This document shows, one piece after another, positions 8,131 through 16,962 of a DNA stretch of 64,000 nt (its first letter is position 1; every line of letters starts with the position of its first letter). This stretch comes from Pseudomonas fluorescens (GTDB lineage: Bacteria > Pseudomonadota > Gammaproteobacteria > Pseudomonadales > Pseudomonadaceae). The notes beneath the pieces are model-generated. The model was given only the letters and a program-made list of their open reading frames with translations. It did not search any database and was not told where the DNA came from. Both the position numbers and the translations under genes were made by a program. The stretch covers positions 42,176 to 106,175 of the forward strand of contig NZ_CABVHQ010000013.1 in NCBI RefSeq assembly GCF_902497895.1. The letters run 5' to 3'.

Positions 8131-9699
8131 ATGATCAGTGCCGCTGTAGATACCCAAGGAGAACTTTCTCATCAGCAAGTCGCTGAATCGGCGTCAACGC
8201 CGGTTCTCGCCACAGGTGGCAGGACGCTGCAGCCAGCGCTCAGGCACAATCCCAATCGAAAGAAAGTACTGTTCGTCACTTCGGAAATCGCCGATCTGGT
8301 GAAAACCGGCGGCCTGGGCGACGTCTCTGCGGCGCTGCCCAGGGCCATGGCTCAATTGCATGATGTGCGGGTGCTGATCCCCGGCTACCCGCAGGTACTC
8401 GACAGCGAAAACCCGATCCACATCATCGGCGAGCTGGGCGGTCACGCCGCGCTGCCACCCTGCCGGATCGGGCGCATGGACATGCCTGACGGCCTGGTCA
8501 TTTATGTGCTGATCTGCCCGGAGTTGTACGAACGCGAGGGCACTCCCTACGGCGCCAACAACGGGCGTGACTGGCCGGACAATCACATTCGCTTCGCGCG
8601 CCTGGGCCTGGCCGCCGCCGATATCGCCGCCAACATGGCGCAGATCCATTGGCACCCTGACCTGGTGCATGCCCACGACTGGCCTGCCGGCCTGGCACCG
8701 GCCTATATGCACTGGCGCGGTCAGCGCACACCGACCCTGTTTACCATCCATAACCTGGCCTACCAGGGCGTGATCAGCCTCGCCTCCTGCCCCGAACTCG
8801 GCATTCCGGCCCATGCCCTGCAACAGGACGGCATGGAGTTCTACGGCAAGATGTCGTTCCTCAAGGCCGGGATGGCCTATTCGAGCCATATCACCACCGT
8901 CAGCGCCACCTACGCGCAGGAAATTACCACGCCGGCTTTCGGCTGTGGTCTCGATGGCTTTCTCGCCAGCAAGACCCAGCAAGGCCTGCTCAGCGGCATC
9001 CCCAACGGCATCGATGAAAGCTGGGAATCGGCCACCGATCCGCATCTGCTCTGCCCGTTCAGCATCGGCGACTGGGAAGGCAAGGCGGTCAACGCTGCCC
9101 ATGTTCGCGAACTGTTTGGCCTAGAGGAAAGCGAAGGCCCATTGTTCGCCGTGGTTTCGCGTCTGGTGTACCAAAAAGGCCTGGATCTGACCGAAGGCGT
9201 GGCCGAATTCATCGTCGCCTCGGGCGGCCAGATTGCGATCATCGGCCGCGGCGAGCCGGAAGAAGAACAAGCCATGCGTGCCCTCGCCCTGCGCTTCCCC
9301 GGGCAGATCGGTGTGCGGATCGGCTTCAACGAAACCGATGCCCGTCGCATGTTCGCCGGCAGCGATTTCCTGCTGATGCCCTCGCGCTACGAGCCGTGCG
9401 GCCTGAGTCAGATGTATGCCCAGCGCTTCGGTTCCTTGCCAGTGGCACGTAACACCGGCGGCCTGGCCGATACCATCGAAAACGGCGTGACCGGTTTTCT
9501 GTTCGACGAATCCACCGTGCCCAGCTATCAAGAAGCACTGCAACGGGCGTTCAAGGTATTCGCCTACCCCGACCTGCTCAACGCCATGCGTTGCCGGGCC
9601 ATGGCCGCGCCATTCAACTGGTGCAAGGCGGTCGAACCCTACGCCGAACTTTACGAACAACTGGTGGTTAAAGCGTTGGGTAAATCGGGCACATATTGA
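8131..9699 (+). CDS. glgA: Glycogen synthase GlgA (GT5)
   Basis: 522 residues, about 45 longer at the N-terminus than typical bacterial GlgA. The core starts at KKVLFVTSEIADLVKTGGLG, containing the KTGGL motif that binds the nucleotide-sugar diphosphate. Other family marks are HAHDWPAGLAP, the C-terminal domain opening LFAVVSRLVYQKGLDL, and the catalytic-loop region PSRYEPCGLSQMYAQRFG with the conserved Glu-Cys-Gly. It would transfer glucosyl units from a nucleotide sugar to the non-reducing end of alpha-1,4-glucan in the cytoplasm. It is the first gene of the + strand block and is followed 11 bp later by treZ. No glgC is in the window, so the donor-making enzyme must be elsewhere or absent. 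Confidence 0.95.
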   Translation: MISAAVDTQGELSHQQVAESASTPVLATGGRTLQPALRHNPNRKKVLFVTSEIADLVKTGGLGDVSAALPRAMAQLHDVRVLIPGYPQVLDSENPIHIIGELGGHAALPPCRIGRMDMPDGLVIYVLICPELYEREGTPYGANNGRDWPDNHIRFARLGLAAADIAANMAQIHWHPDLVHAHDWPAGLAPAYMHWRGQRTPTLFTIHNLAYQGVISLASCPELGIPAHALQQDGMEFYGKMSFLKAGMAYSSHITTVSATYAQEITTPAFGCGLDGFLASKTQQGLLSGIPNGIDESWESATDPHLLCPFSIGDWEGKAVNAAHVRELFGLEESEGPLFAVVSRLVYQKGLDLTEGVAEFIVASGGQIAIIGRGEPEEEQAMRALALRFPGQIGVRIGFNETDARRMFAGSDFLLMPSRYEPCGLSQMYAQRFGSLPVARNTGGLADTIENGVTGFLFDESTVPSYQEALQRAFKVFAYPDLLNAMRCRAMAAPFNWCKAVEPYAELYEQLVVKALGKSGTY

Positions 9700-9710
9700 G
9701 GTCTTCATAG

Positions 9711-11504
9711 ATGCCGTTACGGACTCTGGAAACCTGGCCCCACGGCGCAATCATGCTGGATGCAGAGCACACCCGCTTTGCCTTGTGGGCGCCAGATGCG
9801 TTTTATGTGAGTGTTGAACTGGAGGGCGGCCAGTCGCTGCCGCTGTTACCCCAAGCCGACGGCTGGTTCGTGATTCAAACCCGCTGCCCCGCCGGCACCC
9901 GTTACCGTTTCAACATCGATGGCGAAATTGAGGTGCCGGACCCCGCAGCCCGGGCTCAAGCCGGCGACGTGAGTTCCCCCAGCGTGGTGGTCGACCCTCT
10001 CGCCTACTCCTGGCAGCACAGCGCATGGCAAGGCCGCCCGTGGCATGAGGCGGTGATCTATGAGCTGCATGTCGGCGTGCTGGGTGGTTACAGCGAAGTC
10101 GAGAAACACTTGCCGCGCCTCGCCGCGCTGGGTATCACCGCGATCGAACTGATGCCTCTGGCGCAGTTCCCCGGTGACCGCAACTGGGGCTATGACGGGG
10201 TTTTCCCCTATGCACCCCAAGCTTCCTACGGTACGCCCGAACAGCTCAAGCGGCTGATCGACTGCGCCCACGGCCTGGGCCTGGCAGTGATTCTCGACGT
10301 GGTCTACAACCATTTCGGCCCGGACGGCAACTACCTGCATCGCTACGCCAAAAGCTTCTTTCGCGAAGACAAGCACACCCCCTGGGGAGCGGCGATCGAC
10401 TTTCGCCGCCGCGAAGTGCGCGACTTCTTCATCGACAACGCGCTGATGTGGATTCTCGAATACCGCTTCGACGGCCTGCGCCTGGACGCGGTGCATGCCA
10501 TCGATGACCCGGATTTCCTCCAGGAACTGGCACAGCGCGTGCGGCAACAGATCGACCCGCCGCGACATGTCTGGCTGACCCTGGAAAACGAGTTCAATCA
10601 GGCCAGCCTGTTGGAGCAAGGCTTCGACGCCCAATGGAATGATGACGGGCATAACGCTCTGCACGTGCTGTTGACCGGTGAAACCGATGCCTACTACGCC
10701 GATTTCGCCGAGCACCCCACCGAGAAGCTTGCCCGCTGCCTGAGCCAGGGCTTTGTCTTCCAGGGTCATACCACCCGCCATGGCACCGCCCGCGGCGAAT
10801 CCAGCGGGCACCTGCCACCCAGCGCCTTCGTATTGTTCCTGCAAAACCACGACCAGATCGGCAACCGCGCACTGGGTGAACGCCTGAGCCACCTGGCACC
10901 GCCGCAAGCGCTGCACGCCGCCACGGTGTTGTTGCTGCTGGCGCCGATGATCCCCTTGATGTTCATGGGCGATGAAGACGCGGTCAGCGAACCGTTTCTG
11001 TTTTTCACCAGCCACCACGGTGAGTTGGCCGAGGCTGTCCGGCAGGGTCGGCGCAATGAGTTCGCCGCCTTCAGCGCTTTCGCCGATCCGCACAAACGCG
11101 AGCAGATCCCCGATCCGAATGCCCCTGAAACCTTTCACGCTTCGCGTCCGGACCTGACTCGCGCGACTGCCGAGACGCAACGCGCGACCCAGGCGCTGTA
11201 CCGGCAACTGCTGGAGATCCGCCATCGGGAGATCATCCCACGCCTGCCCGGTGCCCAGGCAATGGGTGCCGAGGTCCTGGCCGAGGGTGCGCTCAGCGCG
11301 CGCTGGCGGCTGGGCGACGGCAGCCTGCTGCGAATAGATCTGAACCTCAGTGCACAACCCCTGGTCCATTCACCACAGGACCTGGCACAGGCCCTTTTCG
11401 AATACCCGCAACAGGCATTCCGTCTGCTGCAGCAGGGCACCCTCGCCCCGTACAGCGCGCTGGTCAGTCTGACAGCGCCATCCCTGACTGGAGAGCGCCC
11501 ATGA
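9711..11504 (+). CDS. treZ: Malto-oligosyltrehalose trehalohydrolase TreZ
   Basis: 597 residues, normal length for TreZ. An N-terminal beta-sandwich (residues 1-100) precedes a GH13 barrel with nucleophile region FDGLRLDAVHAIDD (Asp near 257), acid/base region LTLENEFN (Glu near 293) and transition-state Asp in LQNHDQIGNRALG (near 380). The enzyme hydrolyses malto-oligosyltrehalose to release trehalose, completing the TreY-TreZ pathway. Its last codons overlap the malQ start by 4 bp (ATGA at 11501-11504), indicating translational coupling. Confidence 0.95.
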   Translation: MPLRTLETWPHGAIMLDAEHTRFALWAPDAFYVSVELEGGQSLPLLPQADGWFVIQTRCPAGTRYRFNIDGEIEVPDPAARAQAGDVSSPSVVVDPLAYSWQHSAWQGRPWHEAVIYELHVGVLGGYSEVEKHLPRLAALGITAIELMPLAQFPGDRNWGYDGVFPYAPQASYGTPEQLKRLIDCAHGLGLAVILDVVYNHFGPDGNYLHRYAKSFFREDKHTPWGAAIDFRRREVRDFFIDNALMWILEYRFDGLRLDAVHAIDDPDFLQELAQRVRQQIDPPRHVWLTLENEFNQASLLEQGFDAQWNDDGHNALHVLLTGETDAYYADFAEHPTEKLARCLSQGFVFQGHTTRHGTARGESSGHLPPSAFVLFLQNHDQIGNRALGERLSHLAPPQALHAATVLLLLAPMIPLMFMGDEDAVSEPFLFFTSHHGELAEAVRQGRRNEFAAFSAFADPHKREQIPDPNAPETFHASRPDLTRATAETQRATQALYRQLLEIRHREIIPRLPGAQAMGAEVLAEGALSARWRLGDGSLLRIDLNLSAQPLVHSPQDLAQALFEYPQQAFRLLQQGTLAPYSALVSLTAPSLTGERP

Positions 11505-13582
11505 GCGATACGCAACTGGAAACACTCGCCAGCCGAGCGGGCCTGGCAGTCGACTGGATCGATGCTAATGGCCAACCACAAAAAGTCTCTCCCGCCGTAC
11601 TGCGGGCAGTCCTTACCGGACTCGGTCATCCTGCCTCCACGACCCAGGAAATCGACGCCAGCCTGCTGCAACTGCAACAGGTCCAACAGACCAAACACCT
11701 GCCACCCCTGTTGACCGCAGACTTCGGTAAAGGGCTGGACCTGGCGCACTACTTTGCCCCGCAAACACCCTGTGAGATTCACCTGGAAGACGGCGCCGTG
11801 CTCAACCTGAAGCTGGACGCCGAGGCGGTCCTGCCGGGTTTGGTTCCAGTCGGTTATCAAAGCGTCAACATTGCCGGGCAACACTTTACCCTGGCTGTGG
11901 CGCCCAGCCATTGCTACAGCGTCGGCGATGCCGTCGACAGCTCGAAGCCACGCGTCTGGGGCCTGGGCGTGCAGCTGTATTCCCTCAGACGTCCTGGTGA
12001 TGGAGGCTTCGGCGACACCCAGGCGCTGGAGAACCTCGCCCGGGTCGCCGGCGAACGCGGCGCCGATGCCTTGGCCATCAGCCCATTGCACGCCATGTTC
12101 AGCAGTGACACTCAGCGTTACAGCCCCTACTCCCCCTCCAGCCGGCTGTTTCTCAACAGCCTGTATGCCGCGCCCGGAGCGATTCTCGGTGAACGTGCCC
12201 TGCGCACTGCGATTGACGCCACGGGCCTGGCCGAAGAGTTGCACCGACTGGAGCAGCAGCCCCTGATCGACTGGCCGGCCGCGGCCGCCGCCAAACAACG
12301 GCTGCTGCGGGCGCTGTATGACGGCTTCTGCCAGGGCGAGCATCCCCTGCATGAAGACTTCAGCAGCTTTCGTCACAGTGCTGGCGAAGCGCTGGAAAAC
12401 CATTGCCGGTTCGAGGCCCTGCAAGCCGAGCGCGCAGCCCGCGGCGAAAGCCTCGACTGGCGCGAGTGGCCGCCACAGTGGCGTGACCCTGGCAGTGCGG
12501 CACTGGCCGAGTTCGCCGAACAAAACGCCGGGGACATCGGCTTCTTCGCCTTCTGCCAATGGCTGATCGCCCGTTGTCTGGAGCGCGCGCAAACGGCGGC
12601 GCGCAGCAGCGGCATGGGCATCGGCTTGATCGCCGACCTTGCGGTGGGTGCCGATGGCGGCGGCAGCCAGGCCTGGAGTCGCCAGGACGAACTGCTCGCG
12701 GAGCTGACGGTCGGCGCGCCTCCGGACATCCTCAACCGTACCGGTCAGGGCTGGGGTATTTCGGCATTCAGTCCCGAAGGACTGGTGCGCAACGGGTTTC
12801 GCGCGTTCATCGAAATGCTCCGGGCCAACTTCGCTCACGCCGGCGGGCTGCGAATCGACCACGTGATGGGCCTGCAGCGCCTGTGGGTGATCCCTCGGGA
12901 CGCACCACCCAGTGATGGCGCCTACCTGTATTACCCGGTGGACGACCTGCTCCGTCTGCTGGCGCTGGAGTCATTCCGGCATCAGGCGATCGTCCTTGGC
13001 GAAGACCTCGGCACCGTACCGGACGGTCTGCAGGAAAAACTCATCGCCCGCTCGATGCTCGGCATGCGCGTGCTGCTCTTCGAGCAGGACCAGAATGCCC
13101 GCTTCAAATCGATTCTCGAGTGGCCGGACAACGCCTTGGCCACCACCAGCACCCATGATCTGCCAACCCTCAACGGCTGGTGGCATGGCCGCGATATCGA
13201 ATGGAATGTCCGCCTCGGGCTGTCAGATGCCCCCGCCGAATCCCACTGGCGCGCCCATCGCCAACGCGAACGTGTCGGTTTGCGCCGGGTCTTGGGCGAA
13301 GACCCACAGAACTTTCGCGAAGAGTCCCACGAAACCGACCAGATCCTCGACGCCAGTATTCGCTTCCTCGGTCACACCCGTGCGCCACTGGTCTTGCTGC
13401 CGCTGGAAGATGCCCTGGGCATCGACGAACAGCCCAACCTGCCCGGCACCACCGACAGCCATCCCAATTGGCGTCGGCGCTTGTCCGGCGACAGTGAAGC
13501 GTTGCTCGATGACCCGGATGCCGCACGACGTCTGGAAATACTCGCCTGCGCTCGCCTGCAAGCTTTCGAGCGTGACCGATGA
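11501..13582 (+). CDS. malQ: 4-alpha-glucanotransferase MalQ (amylomaltase)
   Basis: 693 residues, GH77. Recognisable elements are LGVQLYSLRRPGDGGFGD near residue 155, LRIDHVMGLQRLWVIP with the catalytic Asp near 453, the acid/base-bearing LGEDLGTVPDG near 500 and TTSTHDLPTLNGWW near 551. The N-terminal 130 residues form the additional domain seen in long proteobacterial MalQ. It transfers maltooligosyl units between chains and would supply or recycle linear glucan for TreY, GlgE and GlgB. It is bounded on both sides by 4-bp overlaps with treZ and treY. Confidence 0.95.
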   Translation: MSDTQLETLASRAGLAVDWIDANGQPQKVSPAVLRAVLTGLGHPASTTQEIDASLLQLQQVQQTKHLPPLLTADFGKGLDLAHYFAPQTPCEIHLEDGAVLNLKLDAEAVLPGLVPVGYQSVNIAGQHFTLAVAPSHCYSVGDAVDSSKPRVWGLGVQLYSLRRPGDGGFGDTQALENLARVAGERGADALAISPLHAMFSSDTQRYSPYSPSSRLFLNSLYAAPGAILGERALRTAIDATGLAEELHRLEQQPLIDWPAAAAAKQRLLRALYDGFCQGEHPLHEDFSSFRHSAGEALENHCRFEALQAERAARGESLDWREWPPQWRDPGSAALAEFAEQNAGDIGFFAFCQWLIARCLERAQTAARSSGMGIGLIADLAVGADGGGSQAWSRQDELLAELTVGAPPDILNRTGQGWGISAFSPEGLVRNGFRAFIEMLRANFAHAGGLRIDHVMGLQRLWVIPRDAPPSDGAYLYYPVDDLLRLLALESFRHQAIVLGEDLGTVPDGLQEKLIARSMLGMRVLLFEQDQNARFKSILEWPDNALATTSTHDLPTLNGWWHGRDIEWNVRLGLSDAPAESHWRAHRQRERVGLRRVLGEDPQNFREESHETDQILDASIRFLGHTRAPLVLLPLEDALGIDEQPNLPGTTDSHPNWRRRLSGDSEALLDDPDAARRLEILACARLQAFERDR

Positions 13583-16362
13583 ACGACCAGGACCCTGCGC
13601 TGCGAGCCACCGTGCGCCTGCAATTTCACCGGGGCTTCAGCCTGGATGACGCGGTGCCGTTGTTGCCGTACTTCGCCCGCCTCGGCATCAGCCATATCTA
13701 CGCCTCGCCGCTGCTCAGTGCCCGCGCCGGCTCAATGCACGGCTATGACGTGGTCGACCCGACCACGGTGAATCCCGAGTTGGGTGGAGAAGCGGCCTTG
13801 CGACGTCTGGTCGGCGCCCTGCGGCAACAGCGCATGGGCCTGATCCTCGACATCGTCTCCAACCACATGGCGGTCGGCGGCGCCGACAACCCCTGGTGGC
13901 TGGATTTGCTGGAGTGGGGGCGACGCAGTCCCTACGGCGAGTTCTTCGATATTCAGTGGCACTCCCCCGACCCCTTGCTCGAAGGCCAGTTACTCCTGCC
14001 GTTTCTGGGCAGTGACTACGGCGTTGCGCTACAGGACGGGACTATTCCCCTGCGCTTCGATCCGGGACGCGGGGCCTTTTATGTCGAACACTACGACCAC
14101 CGCTTCCCGATCTGCCCTACCGACTACGGTGAACTGCTCAATCCCGGCGATCAACCTGATCCCGAAACCGCGCAACAGCTCAAGGTCCTGGCTGACCGTT
14201 TCAGCGCCCTTCATTACCTGTCCGACGCACACTCCCTGGCGGTGCCTTTGCACCAGGACCTGCTCGAACTGGCCCGCCAGCCAGCGATCCTACAGGCGAT
14301 CGAACACCGTCTGAGCTTGTACGACTCCCGTCAACCCGAAGGTCTCGAGCGTCTGCACAATCTGCTGGAGCGGCAAAGCTATCGCCTGGCCAGTTGGCGC
14401 ACCGCGGCCGACGATATCAATTGGCGGCGCTTTTTCGACATCAACGAACTCGGCGGTCTGCGGGTCGAGCGCCCGGTGGTGTTCGAAGCCACCCACGCGA
14501 AGATTTTCCAGCTGATCAGCGAAGGCCTGGTGGACGGTTTGCGCATCGACCATATCGACGGGCTCGCCGACCCGCGAGGTTACTGCCGCAAATTGCGCCG
14601 ACGGATCGATGCCCTGTCGCCTGCGCGGCACTTGCCGATTTACGTCGAGAAGATCCTCGGCCTGGGTGAAACCCTGCACACCGACTGGAAGGTGGACGGC
14701 ACCACCGGTTACGAGTTCATGGATCAGGTGTCGCTGCTGCAACACGACCCTCAGGGCGCCGAACCCCTCGCCGAACTGTGGAGCCGCCACAGCGAACGCC
14801 CCGCCGAATTCCTCCAGGAAGCACGGCTGGCCCGTCAACAGATACTCAACGGTTCCCTGGCCGGGGATTTCGAAAGCGTCGCCCAGGCCTTGTTGCAGAT
14901 TGCCCGCGATGACCTGATGAGCCGCGACCTCACCCTGGGGGCGATTCGCCGGGCGCTGCAGGAGTTGATCGTGCACTTCCCGGTGTACCGCACTTATGTC
15001 AGTGCGCGTGGGCGGGCCGCAGAAGACAATGTGTTCTTTGAGCAGGCCATGGCCGGCGCCCGAAGCACCCTGGGCGAAGCCGATTGGCCGGTGCTCGACT
15101 ATCTCGAACGCTGGCTCGGTGGCCAGCCCTGGCGCAAACGTCCCGTGGGCAGGCAACGCAAGATCCTCAAGCATGCCTCGGTGCGCTTTCAGCAGTTGAC
15201 GTCGCCTGCCGCCGCCAAGGCGGTGGAAGACACCGCGTTCTATCGCTCGGCAGTGCTGCTGTCGCGCAACGATGTCGGCTTCAGCACCGAACGGTTCAGC
15301 GCGCAGGTTGCGGACTTTCACCTGGCCTGCAGCCAGCGCCTGGCGACCTTCCCGGATAACCTGCTGGCCACGGCCACCCATGACCACAAGCGCGGCGAAG
15401 ACGCCCGCGCCAGGCTGGCCGTGCTCAGCGAGCGCAGCGCCTGGTACGCCGATCAGGTCGAGCAGTGGCGAGCACTCGCCGCCCCTCTGCGCAGCGACCC
15501 CATCGCGCCGTCGGCGGGGGATGAACTGATCCTCTATCAAACCCTGCTCGGCAGTTGGCCGCTGGCGCTGCGCAGTGACGATACCCAGGCCCTGCCGGAC
15601 TATGCTCAACGTCTGCGGCAATGGCAGCAAAAAGCCCTGCGCGAAGCCAAGCTGCAAAGCAGCTGGAGCGCGCCGAACGACGCTTATGAACAGGCGACTC
15701 AGACTTTCCTCGAACGCTTGTTGTTATCTCCCGAAGGGCTTGAGCTACGCTCTGCCATGGGCAACGCCGCGCAATTGATTGCTCCGGCCGGCGCCTTGAA
15801 CGGTCTGGCTCAAACCTTGCTGCGGCTCACGGTGCCCGGTGTCCCTGATCTCTATCAAGGCAACGAGTTCTGGGACTTCAGCCTGGTGGATCCGGACAAC
15901 CGCCGCCCGGTGGACTTCAGCAGTCGGCAACAGGCATTACAGAGTGCTCCGCAGGTGTCGCAGTTGTTGGAGAACTGGCATGACGGGCGTATCAAACAAG
16001 CGCTGATTGCCAGGGTGCTGGCTCGCCGTGCCGAACATCCGGAGCTGTTTCGCCGGGGCCGCTACCAGGCCCTGGAAGTGCTCGGCAGTCAGGCTGAACG
16101 GGTGCTGGCCTTCAGCCGCGAAATCGAGGGTCAACGGGCCGTGGTGATTGTTCCAAGACTGGTATCCGGCCTGCTGAAAACCGGCGCGCAACCGCTGGTG
16201 TCTGCATTGGAGTGGGGCGACACCCGGGTACAACTGCCATTTACCGCCTCCGGGCAAAATTTGAAGGGACTTTTTTCCGCCTGCGCAGTCACACACCACA
16301 AGGAGCTATTGATAAGCGCCGCGCTGGGGGAATTCCCGGTCAATCTCTTTATCCAAACTTGA
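13579..16362 (+). CDS. treY: Malto-oligosyltrehalose synthase TreY
   Basis: 927 residues, the usual length for TreY. Family marks are RLQFHRGFSLDDAVPLLPYF at the N-terminus, LRIDHIDGLADPRGY with the nucleophile Asp near residue 323, YVEKILGLGETL with the acid/base Glu near 357, and ATHDHKRGEDARAR near 600. It isomerises the reducing-end alpha-1,4 linkage of a glucan to alpha-1,1, producing the TreZ substrate. The start overlaps the malQ stop by 4 bp (ATGA at 13579-13582). A small DUF2934 gene follows 21 bp later. Confidence 0.95.
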   Translation: MNDQDPALRATVRLQFHRGFSLDDAVPLLPYFARLGISHIYASPLLSARAGSMHGYDVVDPTTVNPELGGEAALRRLVGALRQQRMGLILDIVSNHMAVGGADNPWWLDLLEWGRRSPYGEFFDIQWHSPDPLLEGQLLLPFLGSDYGVALQDGTIPLRFDPGRGAFYVEHYDHRFPICPTDYGELLNPGDQPDPETAQQLKVLADRFSALHYLSDAHSLAVPLHQDLLELARQPAILQAIEHRLSLYDSRQPEGLERLHNLLERQSYRLASWRTAADDINWRRFFDINELGGLRVERPVVFEATHAKIFQLISEGLVDGLRIDHIDGLADPRGYCRKLRRRIDALSPARHLPIYVEKILGLGETLHTDWKVDGTTGYEFMDQVSLLQHDPQGAEPLAELWSRHSERPAEFLQEARLARQQILNGSLAGDFESVAQALLQIARDDLMSRDLTLGAIRRALQELIVHFPVYRTYVSARGRAAEDNVFFEQAMAGARSTLGEADWPVLDYLERWLGGQPWRKRPVGRQRKILKHASVRFQQLTSPAAAKAVEDTAFYRSAVLLSRNDVGFSTERFSAQVADFHLACSQRLATFPDNLLATATHDHKRGEDARARLAVLSERSAWYADQVEQWRALAAPLRSDPIAPSAGDELILYQTLLGSWPLALRSDDTQALPDYAQRLRQWQQKALREAKLQSSWSAPNDAYEQATQTFLERLLLSPEGLELRSAMGNAAQLIAPAGALNGLAQTLLRLTVPGVPDLYQGNEFWDFSLVDPDNRRPVDFSSRQQALQSAPQVSQLLENWHDGRIKQALIARVLARRAEHPELFRRGRYQALEVLGSQAERVLAFSREIEGQRAVVIVPRLVSGLLKTGAQPLVSALEWGDTRVQLPFTASGQNLKGLFSACAVTHHKELLISAALGEFPVNLFIQT

Positions 16363-16383
16363 GTTCAGTTCAGGAGCATAGCG

Positions 16384-16671
16384 ATGAGTAGCGACGACAA
16401 ACGCGTCCGTGAGTTTGCCTATCAAATCTGGGAGTCCGAAGGTAAGCCCGAAGGCCAGGAAGCCCGCCATTGGGAGATGGCGCGCAAACTCGCCGAGGCC
16501 GAAAGCCTGGTCCCGAACAAACAGTCCAAAGCCAGTACCACCAAGGCCAAACCCGAAGCCAAAAGCAAAACCAAAGCGCCCGCGGCTACCCCCGTAGTCA
16601 CGCCGCCGGGCGAGAAAAAAGCCGCTGCCGCGAAAAAACCACGAGCACCGCGCAAGCCATCGGCGAGCTGA
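16384..16671 (+). CDS. DUF2934 small protein with Lys/Ala-rich tail
   Basis: 95 residues, with CAGGAG upstream of ATG. Residues 1-38 are the DUF2934 motif (VREFAYQIWESEGKPEGQ, then ARHWEMARKLAEAE). Residues about 45-95 are low-complexity Lys/Ala/Pro/Thr and resemble the disordered basic tails of nucleic-acid or surface-binding proteins. DUF2934 genes are commonly found in Pseudomonas glycogen/trehalose loci. The function is not established; a regulatory or scaffolding role in the locus is inference from location. It is the last gene before a REP cluster that separates it from glgX. Confidence 0.85.
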   Translation: MSSDDKRVREFAYQIWESEGKPEGQEARHWEMARKLAEAESLVPNKQSKASTTKAKPEAKSKTKAPAATPVVTPPGEKKAAAAKKPRAPRKPSAS

Positions 16672-16700
16672 CCTGCTGCATCGGGGAACTGAACACCCTT

Positions 16701-16866
16701 TGTGAAGAGGGGCTTGCTGTGGCGAGGGGGCTTGTCGGAACGCCGCATCGCCCCGTTGAGTCGCGAAGCGGCCCCAAAACCGGAAACCGCGGTTTATCCG
16801 GTAGAACGCGTCATCCGGTTTTACGACTGCTTCGCAGCCGAACGGGGGCAAGCCCCCTCGCCACAA
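16701..16866. repeat. REP pair, 'GTGGCGAGGGGGCTTG' family, copy 1
   Basis: Opposed copies of GTGGCGAGGGGGCTTG and its complement enclose a spacer with CGCGAAGCGGCCCCAAAACC and GACTGCTTCGCAGCC. The same unit recurs at 25333-25555 and, diverged, at 31188-31341. It lies between DUF2934 and glgX. Confidence 0.9.
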
Positions 16867-16962
16867 GTGACAACTTGGCGACCCACTGTTTCCCACTCAC
16901 TCGCCACCAGAAAGCATCGCTGAGTTGCCGAACGAACATGTTACTCATTTGCAGGAGCATCT

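Noticed and set aside
9846..12862. Long - strand frames over treZ and malQ
   Set aside because: Mirror frames of well-supported GH13/GH77 genes without domains of their own.
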